Both the position numbers and the translations under genes were made by a program. Below the pieces are notes generated by a model. The model was not told the DNA's origin. It worked only from the letters and a program-made list of their open reading frames with translations, and searched no databases. Below are positions 1 to 6,737 of a stretch of DNA of 64,000 nt, piece after piece. Origin of the DNA: Betaproteobacteria bacterium (lineage in GTDB: Bacteria; Pseudomonadota; Gammaproteobacteria; Burkholderiales; SG8-41); NCBI GenBank assembly GCA_021732605.1, contig JAKFUS010000013.1:44150-108149 (forward strand), written 5' to 3'. How positions within the stretch are numbered: position 1 is the stretch's first letter; every line of letters begins with the position of its first letter.

Positions 1-420
1 GGTCAGCATCATCACGCAGCCTGCCCTTGCGCCCATCAGCGTGTAATACATGCAGGTGCCGAAATGGTTGGACATGCGCACGCCGACCGCGCCGATGCCG
101 TGAGCTTTGGCGCGCTTGATCGCCTCCTCGGCCGCGAGTTTGGCCAGCACATGACCGACACCGTCGTGACCGTCGATCACCGCCATCGCGCCGCCGTCGA
201 TGACGAACTCCGGCTGCGTCACCGGGTTCATCACCTTGTTGCGCAAACGGTCGAGGTACCAGCCCAGACGCAGCACCCCGTGGGACTGGTGCCCCCACAA
301 ATCCGCCTGCACCAGTGTGTCGGCAATCAGCCGCGCGTCGGCTTCGGGCACACCCTGGCCGGCGTAAACAGCGGCGCAGAAATCAATCAGTTTTTGTGCA
401 TCAACCGGCGCAGCAGGCAT
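1..420 (-). CDS. Ldh2-type malate/lactate/ureidoglycolate dehydrogenase, C-terminus cut by the window edge
   Basis: The first 140 residues of an NAD(P)-dependent 2-hydroxyacid dehydrogenase of the Ldh2/YiaK/ComC family are read leftward from the ATG at 420; the rest lies beyond base 1. Seen: the family signature GHQSHG with the conserved histidine at about residue 47, and the later SNHFG motif at about residues 117-121. Family members reduce 2-keto acids or oxidise malate, lactate, sulfolactate or ureidoglycolate; the exact substrate cannot be told here. The start lies 24 bases after the CoxE-like stop, so the two are probably co-transcribed. It is incomplete only because of the window edge; no frameshift is visible. 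Confidence 0.85.
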   Translation of the reverse strand, partial: MPAAPVDAQKLIDFCAAVYAGQGVPEADARLIADTLVQADLWGHQSHGVLRLGWYLDRLRNKVMNPVTQPEFVIDGGAMAVIDGHDGVGHVLAKLAAEEAIKRAKAHGIGAVGVRMSNHFGTCMYYTLMGARAGCVMMLT

Positions 421-444
421 GGGCAGGATTTCCTTGGAAATATA

Positions 445-1626
445 TTAATGTGAGCGCGTCAGCAGCCGCATGCCGCGATCCAGGCCGTCGATCGTCAGCG
501 GAAACATGCGGTCGCCCATCAGCTGGCGGGTAATGCTGATCGATTCATGGTAATTCCACACCGCCCCCGGCTGCGGATTGAGCCAGATTGCCCTTGAATA
601 CACCTGCAGCGCGCGCTGCAGCCACACCGCGCCGGCCTCCTCGTTGCTGTGCTCGACGCTGCCCCCGGGATAGGTGATCTCGTACGGGCTCATCGTGGCG
701 TCGCCGACGATGATCAGCTTGTAGTCGTGCGGATAGGTGTGCAGCACATCCCAGGTCGCCATGCGTTCGGTGGCGCGGCGGCGGTTGTCTTTCCACACCC
801 GGTCATAGAGAAAATTGTGGAAGTAGAAATATTCGAGGTGCTTGAATTCGGTGCGTGTCGCTGAAAACAGCTGCTCGCAGACGCGGATGTGGTCGTCCAT
901 CGAACCGCCGATATCGAGAAACAGCAGCACCTTCACCGCGTTGTGGCGCTCCGGCACCATTTTCAGGTCCAGCCAGCCGGCGTTTTTGGCCGTGGAACGG
1001 ATGGTGTCTTCCATGTCCAGCACTTCGGGCGCCCCGGTGCGCGCAAACTTGCGTAATTTGCGCAAGGCCACCTTGATGTTACGTGTGCCCAGCTCCACGG
1101 TATCGTCAAGGTTTTTGAACTCGCGCTGATCCCACACCTTCACCGCGCGGCGGTTGCGCGATTCATGCTGGCCGATGCGGATGCCTTCCGGGTTATAGCC
1201 ATAGGCGCCGAAGGGACTGGTGCCCCCGGTGCCGATCCATTTGCTGCCGCCCTGGTGCCGCCCCTTCTGCTCTTCGAGGCGCTGCTTCAGCGCCTCCATC
1301 AGTTTTTCCCAGCCGCCCAGCGACTGGATCAGTTTTTTCTCTTCTTCAGTCAGATTTTTCTCGACCAGCTTGCGCAGCCAGTCTTCGGGAATCACCGCCG
1401 CCGCGGCATCGATGCCGACCACACCCTTGAAGTAAGCAGCGAAGACCAGGTCGTAACGATCGAAGAATTTCTCGTCCTTGACCAGACAGGCGCGCGCGAG
1501 GTGGTAGAACTCATCAACACTGCCGAAAGCGACCTGCTTCTCCAGCGCCTCGATCAGCATCAGGAATTCCTTGATCGAGGCCGGTACGCCGCCCAGGCGC
1601 AGTTTGAGGAAAAATTCGATCAACAT
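445..1626 (-). CDS. CoxE-like VWA domain protein
   Basis: A 393-residue soluble protein of the CoxE/VWA family. The N-terminal half is helical and charged (about residues 1-200). The C-terminal VWA domain starts near residue 230, with a MIDAS-like DIGGS at about 238-242, so the second serine of canonical DxSxS is glycine. In carbon monoxide dehydrogenase clusters CoxE works with the AAA+ ATPase CoxD to mature the Mo-hydroxylase; the MoxR-type ATPase here is the next gene upstream in the operon. The ATG at 1626 is only seven bases from a heptamer repeat array and has no Shine-Dalgarno. Assignment to the VWA/MoxR partnership is firm; the target enzyme is not in the window. Confidence 0.85.
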   Translation of the reverse strand: MLIEFFLKLRLGGVPASIKEFLMLIEALEKQVAFGSVDEFYHLARACLVKDEKFFDRYDLVFAAYFKGVVGIDAAAAVIPEDWLRKLVEKNLTEEEKKLIQSLGGWEKLMEALKQRLEEQKGRHQGGSKWIGTGGTSPFGAYGYNPEGIRIGQHESRNRRAVKVWDQREFKNLDDTVELGTRNIKVALRKLRKFARTGAPEVLDMEDTIRSTAKNAGWLDLKMVPERHNAVKVLLFLDIGGSMDDHIRVCEQLFSATRTEFKHLEYFYFHNFLYDRVWKDNRRRATERMATWDVLHTYPHDYKLIIVGDATMSPYEITYPGGSVEHSNEEAGAVWLQRALQVYSRAIWLNPQPGAVWNYHESISITRQLMGDRMFPLTIDGLDRGMRLLTRSH

Positions 1627-1633
1627 GGGATTT

Positions 1634-1744
1634 GGTGACTGGTGACTGGTGACTGGTGACTGGTAATTGGTAATTGGTAATTGGTAATTGGTAATTGGTA
1701 ATTGGTAATTGGTAATTGGTAATTGGTAATTGGTAATTGGTGGT
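1634..1744. repeat. Heptamer array A, long arm: 4 GGTGACT plus 11 GGTAATT units
   Basis: Fifteen head-to-tail 7-bp units run from 1634 to 1738, followed by a partial GGTGGT. The first four units are GGTGACT and the next eleven GGTAATT, so variants are blocked rather than mixed. The array lies directly upstream of the CoxE-like start codon, where the coding strand reads AATTACC-type units. It is separated by about 36 bases of unique sequence from a shorter array in the opposite orientation, so a transcript could fold into a long hairpin. Confidence 0.97.
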
Positions 1745-1780
1745 CACGAATGCACGGTGATAGTTTCTTGCGCGGGGTTT

Positions 1781-1811
1781 ACCAGTCACCAGTTACCAAT
1801 TACCAGTCACC
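1781..1811. repeat. Heptamer array A, short inverted arm (4 units)
   Basis: Four units ACCAGTC, ACCAGTT, ACCAATT, ACCAGTC plus ACC form the reverse-complement orientation of the long arm. The arm ends two bases from the stop codon of the MoxR-like gene (stop at 1814-1816). Together with the long arm it makes an inverted-repeat structure occupying the whole MoxR/CoxE intergenic gap. Confidence 0.95.
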
Positions 1812-1813
1812 CA

Positions 1814-2659
1814 TCAAGATTTGCGCCGCGACATAAACACCAGCCGCTCGAACAGATGTACGTCCTGCTCATTCTTGATCAGCGCACCATGCAGCGGCGG
1901 CACGATCTTGTGTGTGTCCTGGCTGTAGAGCGCTTCCGGCGGAATGTCTTCGGCCATCAGCAGCTTCAGCCAGTCGAGCAGTTCGGACGTCGTTGGCTTT
2001 TTCTTCAGCCCCGGCACATCGCGGATTTCGAAAAAGGCATTGAGCGCCTGGCTCAGCAACTGTTTCTTGATGCCGGGGAAATGCACATCGACGATTTTCG
2101 CCATGGTTTCCGGATCGGGGAAACGGATGTAATGGAAAAAACAGCGGCGCAGGAAGGCGTCGGGCAGTTCTTTTTCATTGTTGCTGGTGATGATCACCAG
2201 CGGCCGCTGCCTGGCCTTGACCAGTTGCTGGGTCTCATAAACATAAAACTCCATGCGATCCAATTCGCGCAGCAGGTCGTTCGGAAATTCGATATCCGCT
2301 TTATCGACCTCATCAATCAGCAGCACTGCCTGCTGCTCCGACTCGAAGGCTTTCCACAACATGCCCTGCACGATGTAGTTGCCGATGTCTTTCACCTTCG
2401 GGTCGCCGAGCTGCGAATCGCGCAGCCGCGATACCGCATCATATTCATACAGGCCATGCTGCGCCTTGGTCGTCGATTTGATGTGCCACTCGTAGAGCGG
2501 GCGTTTCAGCGCCTGCGCCACTTCGAGGGCCAGCATGGTCTTGCCGGTGCCCGGCTCACCCTTGATCAGCAACGGACGCTCCAGCGCCAGTGCGGCATTC
2601 ACCGCCATCATCAGGTCGTCGGTCGCGACGTAGTTTTTGGCGCCGGTAAAGCGTGACAT
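1814..2659 (-). CDS. MoxR-family AAA+ ATPase (CoxD-like)
   Basis: A 281-residue single-domain AAA+ ATPase. Seen: Walker A GEPGTGKT at about residues 34-41, Walker B LLIDEVDKAD at about 113-122, a sensor-1 region ITSNNEKELPDAF near 155-168 followed by the FLRRC arginine-finger segment, and a C-terminal helical lid. MoxR ATPases act as chaperone-like remodellers with a VWA partner, here the CoxE-like gene immediately downstream; in cox clusters the pair inserts sulfur and copper into the CO dehydrogenase active site. The ATG at 2659 is preceded by an AT-rich patch containing an IHF-consensus match. Family call is firm; the client protein is inferred only by analogy. Confidence 0.9.
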   Translation of the reverse strand: MSRFTGAKNYVATDDLMMAVNAALALERPLLIKGEPGTGKTMLALEVAQALKRPLYEWHIKSTTKAQHGLYEYDAVSRLRDSQLGDPKVKDIGNYIVQGMLWKAFESEQQAVLLIDEVDKADIEFPNDLLRELDRMEFYVYETQQLVKARQRPLVIITSNNEKELPDAFLRRCFFHYIRFPDPETMAKIVDVHFPGIKKQLLSQALNAFFEIRDVPGLKKKPTTSELLDWLKLLMAEDIPPEALYSQDTHKIVPPLHGALIKNEQDVHLFERLVFMSRRKS

Positions 2660-2673
2660 TATTTTTCCTTTAA

Positions 2674-2686
2674 AATCAAATACTTA
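2674..2686 (+). promoter_or_regulatory. IHF-consensus site in an AT-rich island
   Basis: AATCAAATACTTA matches the published IHF consensus WATCAANNNNTTR exactly. It sits in the 34-base gap between the C13 peptidase stop and the MoxR-like start. The surrounding 20-mer TTTAAAATCAAATACTTATA (2669-2688) occurs identically at 34769-34788. Binding itself is an inference. Confidence 0.5.
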
Positions 2687-2693
2687 TACATAT

Positions 2694-4148
2694 CTAATGG
2701 TGCTGTGCAAGGCGGCTTTCGATTTCAGCCAGCTTGCGGCGGATCTCCGCCCCGGCAAACAACTGCGGCTCGGAAGGCTCAAAACCCTGGGCGCGTTCGC
2801 GCTCGGCGATCGATTTTCGCGCAGCGGTAAACGCCGTTTCAAACGACCAGGTCTTGCGCAGTTCTTCATTGAACAGCGCCTGCGCGAGCCAGGTCGAGTC
2901 CGACATGCTGCCGCAACCGAATGATTGGCGCTTCGCGCTGGAGGCGGTGATGATCAGGGTGTGTTCATCCTGCAGCGGCATGATGAACCCGCCGGAATAG
3001 CAGGCCGAGACCACGATCACCCGCCATTTGATGCCGGATTCGTCCAATGCTTTTTTCAGCGCGGGCGGATCGATAGTCGCCAGCCGCAAGGGCCAGAAAT
3101 CCACCGCCAGCCGGTGCGACTCCGAACCGTGCGAAGACACGTACATGACCAGCAGATCCTCATCGCGGTTCATCTGGCTGCCGATGCGTTTCAGCGCCGC
3201 GCTGATGCTGGTCAGGCTGGCCACCGGATGCGTATCCAGCGTTTTCCGGTTATTCAGCAGCACCACCGAGCGCCCGGCGGTATCAAAACGCTTGCGGAAC
3301 AGATCCGCGATCAACTGCACCTCTTTCATGAATACGTCTTCGCGGGCATACAGGCCGGCAGCCAGCAGATAGATGTCGGCGACGCCGGGACGCCCGCCTT
3401 CCACGGCAGCCAGCGATTTGCGCAACATGTCCTGCTGCGCGTAAAACCCGCGCTCATCAATGGGCGCCCGGGCAGATTTTTCTGCGGCATCCGACGCATC
3501 ATATTTCGGCATCCACAGATAGTTCTGCGGATACCACAGCACAGGCGCCACCAGCAGCAGCCATCCCGCCGCCATCGCCATGAGGTTGCGACCCGGGCCG
3601 GCGTTCACCAAGCGCGCCACACTGATCGCGATCACCAGCGTCCACCACAGCACGGCGCCATAAAACAGATACGTCCACCAGTTGCCGCCGACCAGCCTGG
3701 GCGGCAGGCGCTGCAACAGCACTCCGGAAGCACCGATCAACAGCGAAAGCACCAGGCCCGCGGCCACCAGCGCCAGCGCAATCTGCAACTGCGATCCCGC
3801 CCTGCCGCCCAGTCGCACCGCCACCAGCGCAAACAACAGCGTAGCCGGCACAAACAACAGCGCGCGCGGCACTTCGTAGACATTGAATTCGCCATTGAAG
3901 CCGATGCTGGCCAGCCCCAGCAGGAACAACAGCAAAAGGTTCAGGCCGGCGATCAGCGCGAAGGCCTCGGCGGAGGGCGTAAACATTTCCGCAGTCACCG
4001 GACGCAAAAAAGCTAGTCGTGCACCGGCGCGCAGATTGCTCATCACATCGCGATACAAAGTGCAGCGCAGCTGCGGTGTGGCCGGCGGCATGTTGTCCGC
4101 CACGGCAATACCGGCGGCCTGATCATCATGCATCGCCGGCTCCTGCAT
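2694..4148 (-). CDS. Membrane-anchored C13 family (legumain/caspase-clan) cysteine peptidase
   Basis: A 484-residue protein with an N-terminal membrane region and a C-terminal peptidase domain. Hydrophobic segments lie at about residues 62-82, 95-112, 122-142, 160-178 and 188-205. The peptidase part carries the clan CD dyad: His in MYVSSHGSES (about H340) and Cys in VVSACYSGG (about C383). Peptidases of this clan cleave after Asp/Asn or process membrane proteins; the bacterial C13 substrate is unknown. Its ATG overlaps the TGA of the upstream mocA-like gene as ATGA, so translation is probably coupled, and a MoxR-type ATPase gene follows. An alternative start is the Met at residue 6. Confidence 0.85.
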   Translation of the reverse strand: MQEPAMHDDQAAGIAVADNMPPATPQLRCTLYRDVMSNLRAGARLAFLRPVTAEMFTPSAEAFALIAGLNLLLLFLLGLASIGFNGEFNVYEVPRALLFVPATLLFALVAVRLGGRAGSQLQIALALVAAGLVLSLLIGASGVLLQRLPPRLVGGNWWTYLFYGAVLWWTLVIAISVARLVNAGPGRNLMAMAAGWLLLVAPVLWYPQNYLWMPKYDASDAAEKSARAPIDERGFYAQQDMLRKSLAAVEGGRPGVADIYLLAAGLYAREDVFMKEVQLIADLFRKRFDTAGRSVVLLNNRKTLDTHPVASLTSISAALKRIGSQMNRDEDLLVMYVSSHGSESHRLAVDFWPLRLATIDPPALKKALDESGIKWRVIVVSACYSGGFIMPLQDEHTLIITASSAKRQSFGCGSMSDSTWLAQALFNEELRKTWSFETAFTAARKSIAERERAQGFEPSEPQLFAGAEIRRKLAEIESRLAQHH

Positions 4149-4741
4149 CAGGCACTGCGCGCCAGATCACTGCGCCGGTCGACATCAAACAACACGCCGG
4201 GGTCATCGACATCAATCACCCGCACCAGCGCCTGATTGCGCTGCACCACGGCGCGTGCGCCGCTGTCGCCACCGAGTACCTGCAGTTCCTGCAAAAACCG
4301 CGCGCCGAAAGCCACCGGATGGCCGCGGTCGCCCTGATAGGCCGGTGCGACGATGGCAGCGCCGGCAGCCAGCGCCTGCACTACCCGCTTGATGGTATCG
4401 GGGCGGATGCGCGGCATGTCGGCCAGCGCAACGATCCAGCCGCCGGCATCTCGCGTGACGCTGACGCCGTGGGCCAGGCTGACGCCCATGCCCAGCTCTG
4501 CATCGGCGCACATGGTCACCGCGCATCCCTCCTGCTCAAGCAATTCCGCCACCGGAAAATCCCCGGAGCGCACCACGGCCGTCACGTTGAGTCCCGCCGC
4601 AATCAGGTTACGCGCGGCATGGGCGGCAATGGCCACGCCGTCTTCCAGCGGATGCAGCAGTTTGGCGCCGCCAAAACGCGCCCCGGCGCCGGCGGCCAGC
4701 AGGATCGCCACGGGGGATTTTTCAGGGACTGTCATGGCCAT
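4148..4741 (-). CDS. mocA: MobA/MocA-like NTP transferase (molybdenum cofactor cytidylyltransferase type)
   Basis: A 197-residue nucleotidyltransferase. Seen: the N-terminal nucleotide-binding signature LAAGAGARFGGAK at about residues 15-27 and a metal-binding Asp region IVALADMPR at about 110-118. MocA enzymes transfer CMP to molybdopterin to make the cytosine dinucleotide cofactor of xanthine oxidase-type Mo enzymes, including CO dehydrogenase, which fits the CoxD/CoxE-like genes downstream. It ends in an ATGA overlap with the C13 peptidase gene and is the first gene of the leftward cluster. The start region shares the divergent gap with hyi, which contains heptamer array B. Confidence 0.8.
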   Translation of the reverse strand: MAMTVPEKSPVAILLAAGAGARFGGAKLLHPLEDGVAIAAHAARNLIAAGLNVTAVVRSGDFPVAELLEQEGCAVTMCADAELGMGVSLAHGVSVTRDAGGWIVALADMPRIRPDTIKRVVQALAAGAAIVAPAYQGDRGHPVAFGARFLQELQVLGGDSGARAVVQRNQALVRVIDVDDPGVLFDVDRRSDLARSA

Positions 4742-4770
4742 GATTATAATGGCCCATTCCGCCCTTACCC

Positions 4771-4812
4771 ATTACCAATTACCAATTACCAATTACCAAT
4801 TACCAATCACCA
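4771..4812. repeat. Heptamer array B (six ATTACCA units)
   Basis: Five ATTACCA units and one ATCACCA fill the 93-base divergent gap between the mocA-like and hyi genes. Orientation is AATTACC-type when read toward hyi. No opposing arm is present at this locus. A normal Shine-Dalgarno-like AAGG follows before the hyi start at 4835. Confidence 0.95.
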
Positions 4813-4834
4813 TTAACCCAGCAAGGTCCACACC

Positions 4835-5608
4835 ATGCCCAGGTTCTGCGCGAATATCTCCATGCTCTTCAACGAGGTCGCGTTCATGGACCGCTTCGCT
4901 GCTGCGGCCAAGGCCGGGTTCAAGGGTGTCGAATACCTGTTTCCATACGACTACGACAAAAACGCGCTGGCGGATTCACTCGCCAACAACAATCTCGTCC
5001 AGGTGCTGCACAACCTGCCCGCCGGCAACTGGGCCGGCGGCGAGCGCGGCATCGCCTGCCATCCGCGGCGCGAAAGCGAATTCCAGGACGGCGTGGGCCG
5101 CGCCATCGACTACGCCACCGCGCTCGGCTGCAAGCAAGTCAACTGCCTCGCCGGCATCCGCCCGACCCACCTCGATCCCAACGTCACGCGCGAAACCTTC
5201 ATCCGCAACCTGCAGTTTGCCGCGCCGAAATTCAAGGAAGCCGGCATCAAGCTGCTGATTGAGCCGATCAACACCCGCGACATCCCGGGATTTTTTCTCA
5301 ATTCCTCGCAGCAGGCGGTCGATATCATCAAGGCCGTCGGCTCCGACAACCTGTTCCTGCAGTACGACATCTATCACATGCAGATCATGGAGGGTGACCT
5401 CGCCCGCGGCATCGAAACCAAGCTCGCGCTGATCCCGCACATGCAGCTCGCCGACAACCCCGGCCGCCACGAACCGGGCACCGGGGAGATCAATTTTCCG
5501 TGGCTGTTCCGCCACATCGACCGTATCGGCTACCAGGGCTGGATCGGCTGCGAATACAAGCCGGCGACCACCACCGAAGCCGGCCTGGGCTGGATGAAAT
5601 TGGCATAG
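4835..5608 (+). CDS. hyi: Hydroxypyruvate isomerase (Hyi/OtnI family)
   Basis: A 257-residue TIM-barrel sugar isomerase, the normal length for Hyi. Seen: the N-terminal FCANISMLF segment, GVEYLFPYDY, the HNLPAGNWAGGERG region and metal-binding residues in LLIEPINTRDIPGF, LQYDIYHMQIMEGD and MQLADNPGRHEPGTGEINF. Hyi interconverts hydroxypyruvate and tartronate semialdehyde in glyoxylate assimilation; OtnI paralogues act on 2-oxo-tetronate. The tartronate semialdehyde reductase gene three genes downstream supports the Hyi reading. It starts 22 bases after heptamer array B. Confidence 0.88.
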   Translation: MPRFCANISMLFNEVAFMDRFAAAAKAGFKGVEYLFPYDYDKNALADSLANNNLVQVLHNLPAGNWAGGERGIACHPRRESEFQDGVGRAIDYATALGCKQVNCLAGIRPTHLDPNVTRETFIRNLQFAAPKFKEAGIKLLIEPINTRDIPGFFLNSSQQAVDIIKAVGSDNLFLQYDIYHMQIMEGDLARGIETKLALIPHMQLADNPGRHEPGTGEINFPWLFRHIDRIGYQGWIGCEYKPATTTEAGLGWMKLA

Positions 5609-5723
5609 TTTTGCCCCGGCTGACGGTTGCTTGACGGCACCCCTAGCAGCCCACACAATGCCCCGGCAACAGACCCATAAAAACACAACGGGCTGTCCCG
5701 CATCACAACCTGGAGGAGGAGTC

Positions 5724-6668
5724 ATGAAAGCATCGCGTATCGCATCCGCGCTTGCCATTGCCGTGGCCGCAGCGTTCCCGTCGTTCTCGAGTGCCCAGCA
5801 AATGACCCTGATGACCGGCCCGCAGGGCGGGGTCTGGGTACCGCTGGGCGGACAACTCAAAAGCATGTGGGAAAAAGCCATTCCCGGCCTCAACATCACC
5901 GCCACCCCGGGCGCCGGCATCGCCAACGTGCGCGGCGTTGATGAAGGCAAGGCACAGATCGGCTTCGGCAATTCCAGCACCTCTGTGGACGGCGTCGCCG
6001 GCAACGCGCCTTACCCGAAAAAAACCACCAAGGTTTGCCAGATGGCTAACCTGTATCCGCAGTATTTCCAGATCGTCGCGCTGGCGGATGCCAAGATCAA
6101 CACCTTCGCCGATTTCAAAGGCAAGTCCGTTGTGACCCAGCCCAAGGGCAACACCGGCGAACTGCTGACCAACCTGGTGCTGACGCTGAACGGCCTCAAC
6201 TACCAGTCGCTTTCGAAAATCAACTTCCAGTCGTACACCGACGCCGTGTCGATGATGAAGGACGGCCACGCCCAGGTGTTCACGCTGGGCACCACTATCC
6301 CTGCATCATCGGTGATGGACCTCGCCAGCGCCCGCGACATCAAAATGGTGCCGGTGGATGACAAAACCATGGCCGCGCTGCGCAAGCAGAACTCCGGCTA
6401 CCTGAAGCTGACGGTCAAAGCCGGTACCTATCCCAAGCAGGACCAGGATGTGGCGATGATCGGCTACTCCGCGCATTTGGTGGTTGCCTGCGACCTGCCT
6501 GAACAAACCGTATACACGATGACCAAGACCGTCGCCGCCAACATCAGTGACATGGCCTCGGTCAACAAGGCCATGGCCGGACTGACACCGAAGGAAATGG
6601 CCACTGACATCGGCGTGCCTTTCCATCCGGGCGCCGTGAAGTTCTACAAAGAAGCGGGTGCCATGTAA
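5724..6668 (+). CDS. TAXI-family TRAP transporter solute-binding protein
   Basis: A 314-residue periplasmic protein of the TAXI family, the binding subunit of TRAP transporters with a fused permease. The start at 5724 is chosen because it follows a strong GGAGGAGG and opens a signal peptide ending near SFSSAQQ (about residues 1-26). Typical TAXI features are MTGPQGGVWVPLGGQL near the mature N-terminus and the GIANVRGVDEGKAQIGFGNSST block. The fused permease follows at 6738, separated by a perfect hairpin. The substrate is probably a carboxylate; the flanking glyoxylate genes suggest a C2-C3 hydroxyacid, which is only inference. Confidence 0.88.
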   Translation: MKASRIASALAIAVAAAFPSFSSAQQMTLMTGPQGGVWVPLGGQLKSMWEKAIPGLNITATPGAGIANVRGVDEGKAQIGFGNSSTSVDGVAGNAPYPKKTTKVCQMANLYPQYFQIVALADAKINTFADFKGKSVVTQPKGNTGELLTNLVLTLNGLNYQSLSKINFQSYTDAVSMMKDGHAQVFTLGTTIPASSVMDLASARDIKMVPVDDKTMAALRKQNSGYLKLTVKAGTYPKQDQDVAMIGYSAHLVVACDLPEQTVYTMTKTVAANISDMASVNKAMAGLTPKEMATDIGVPFHPGAVKFYKEAGAM

Positions 6669-6690
6669 GCCACCGCAGCACGCAGGAAAA

Positions 6691-6713
6691 ACGGGGCGGC
6701 CCTGCCGCCCCGT
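6691..6713 (+). terminator. Intra-operon hairpin between TAXI binding protein and permease
   Basis: ACGGGGCGGC and GCCGCCCCGT form a perfect 10-bp GC-rich stem around a CCT loop, 22 bases after the binding-protein stop and before the permease start at 6738. The U-tract is short (TT), so it is more likely an attenuator or mRNA-stabilising hairpin than a full terminator. Such hairpins commonly give more binding protein than permease. Confidence 0.7.
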
Positions 6714-6737
6714 TCCACATTCAGACCGGGGAGCAAC

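Noticed and set aside
1514..1789. Open frame encoding a heptapeptide repeat (NYQLPIT) through array A; similar frames at 26043-26429, 26179-26394 and 50010-50216
   Set aside because: The 7-bp unit stays open in one direction by its composition; there is no ribosome site and no coding signal outside the repeat. These are translations of the tandem array.
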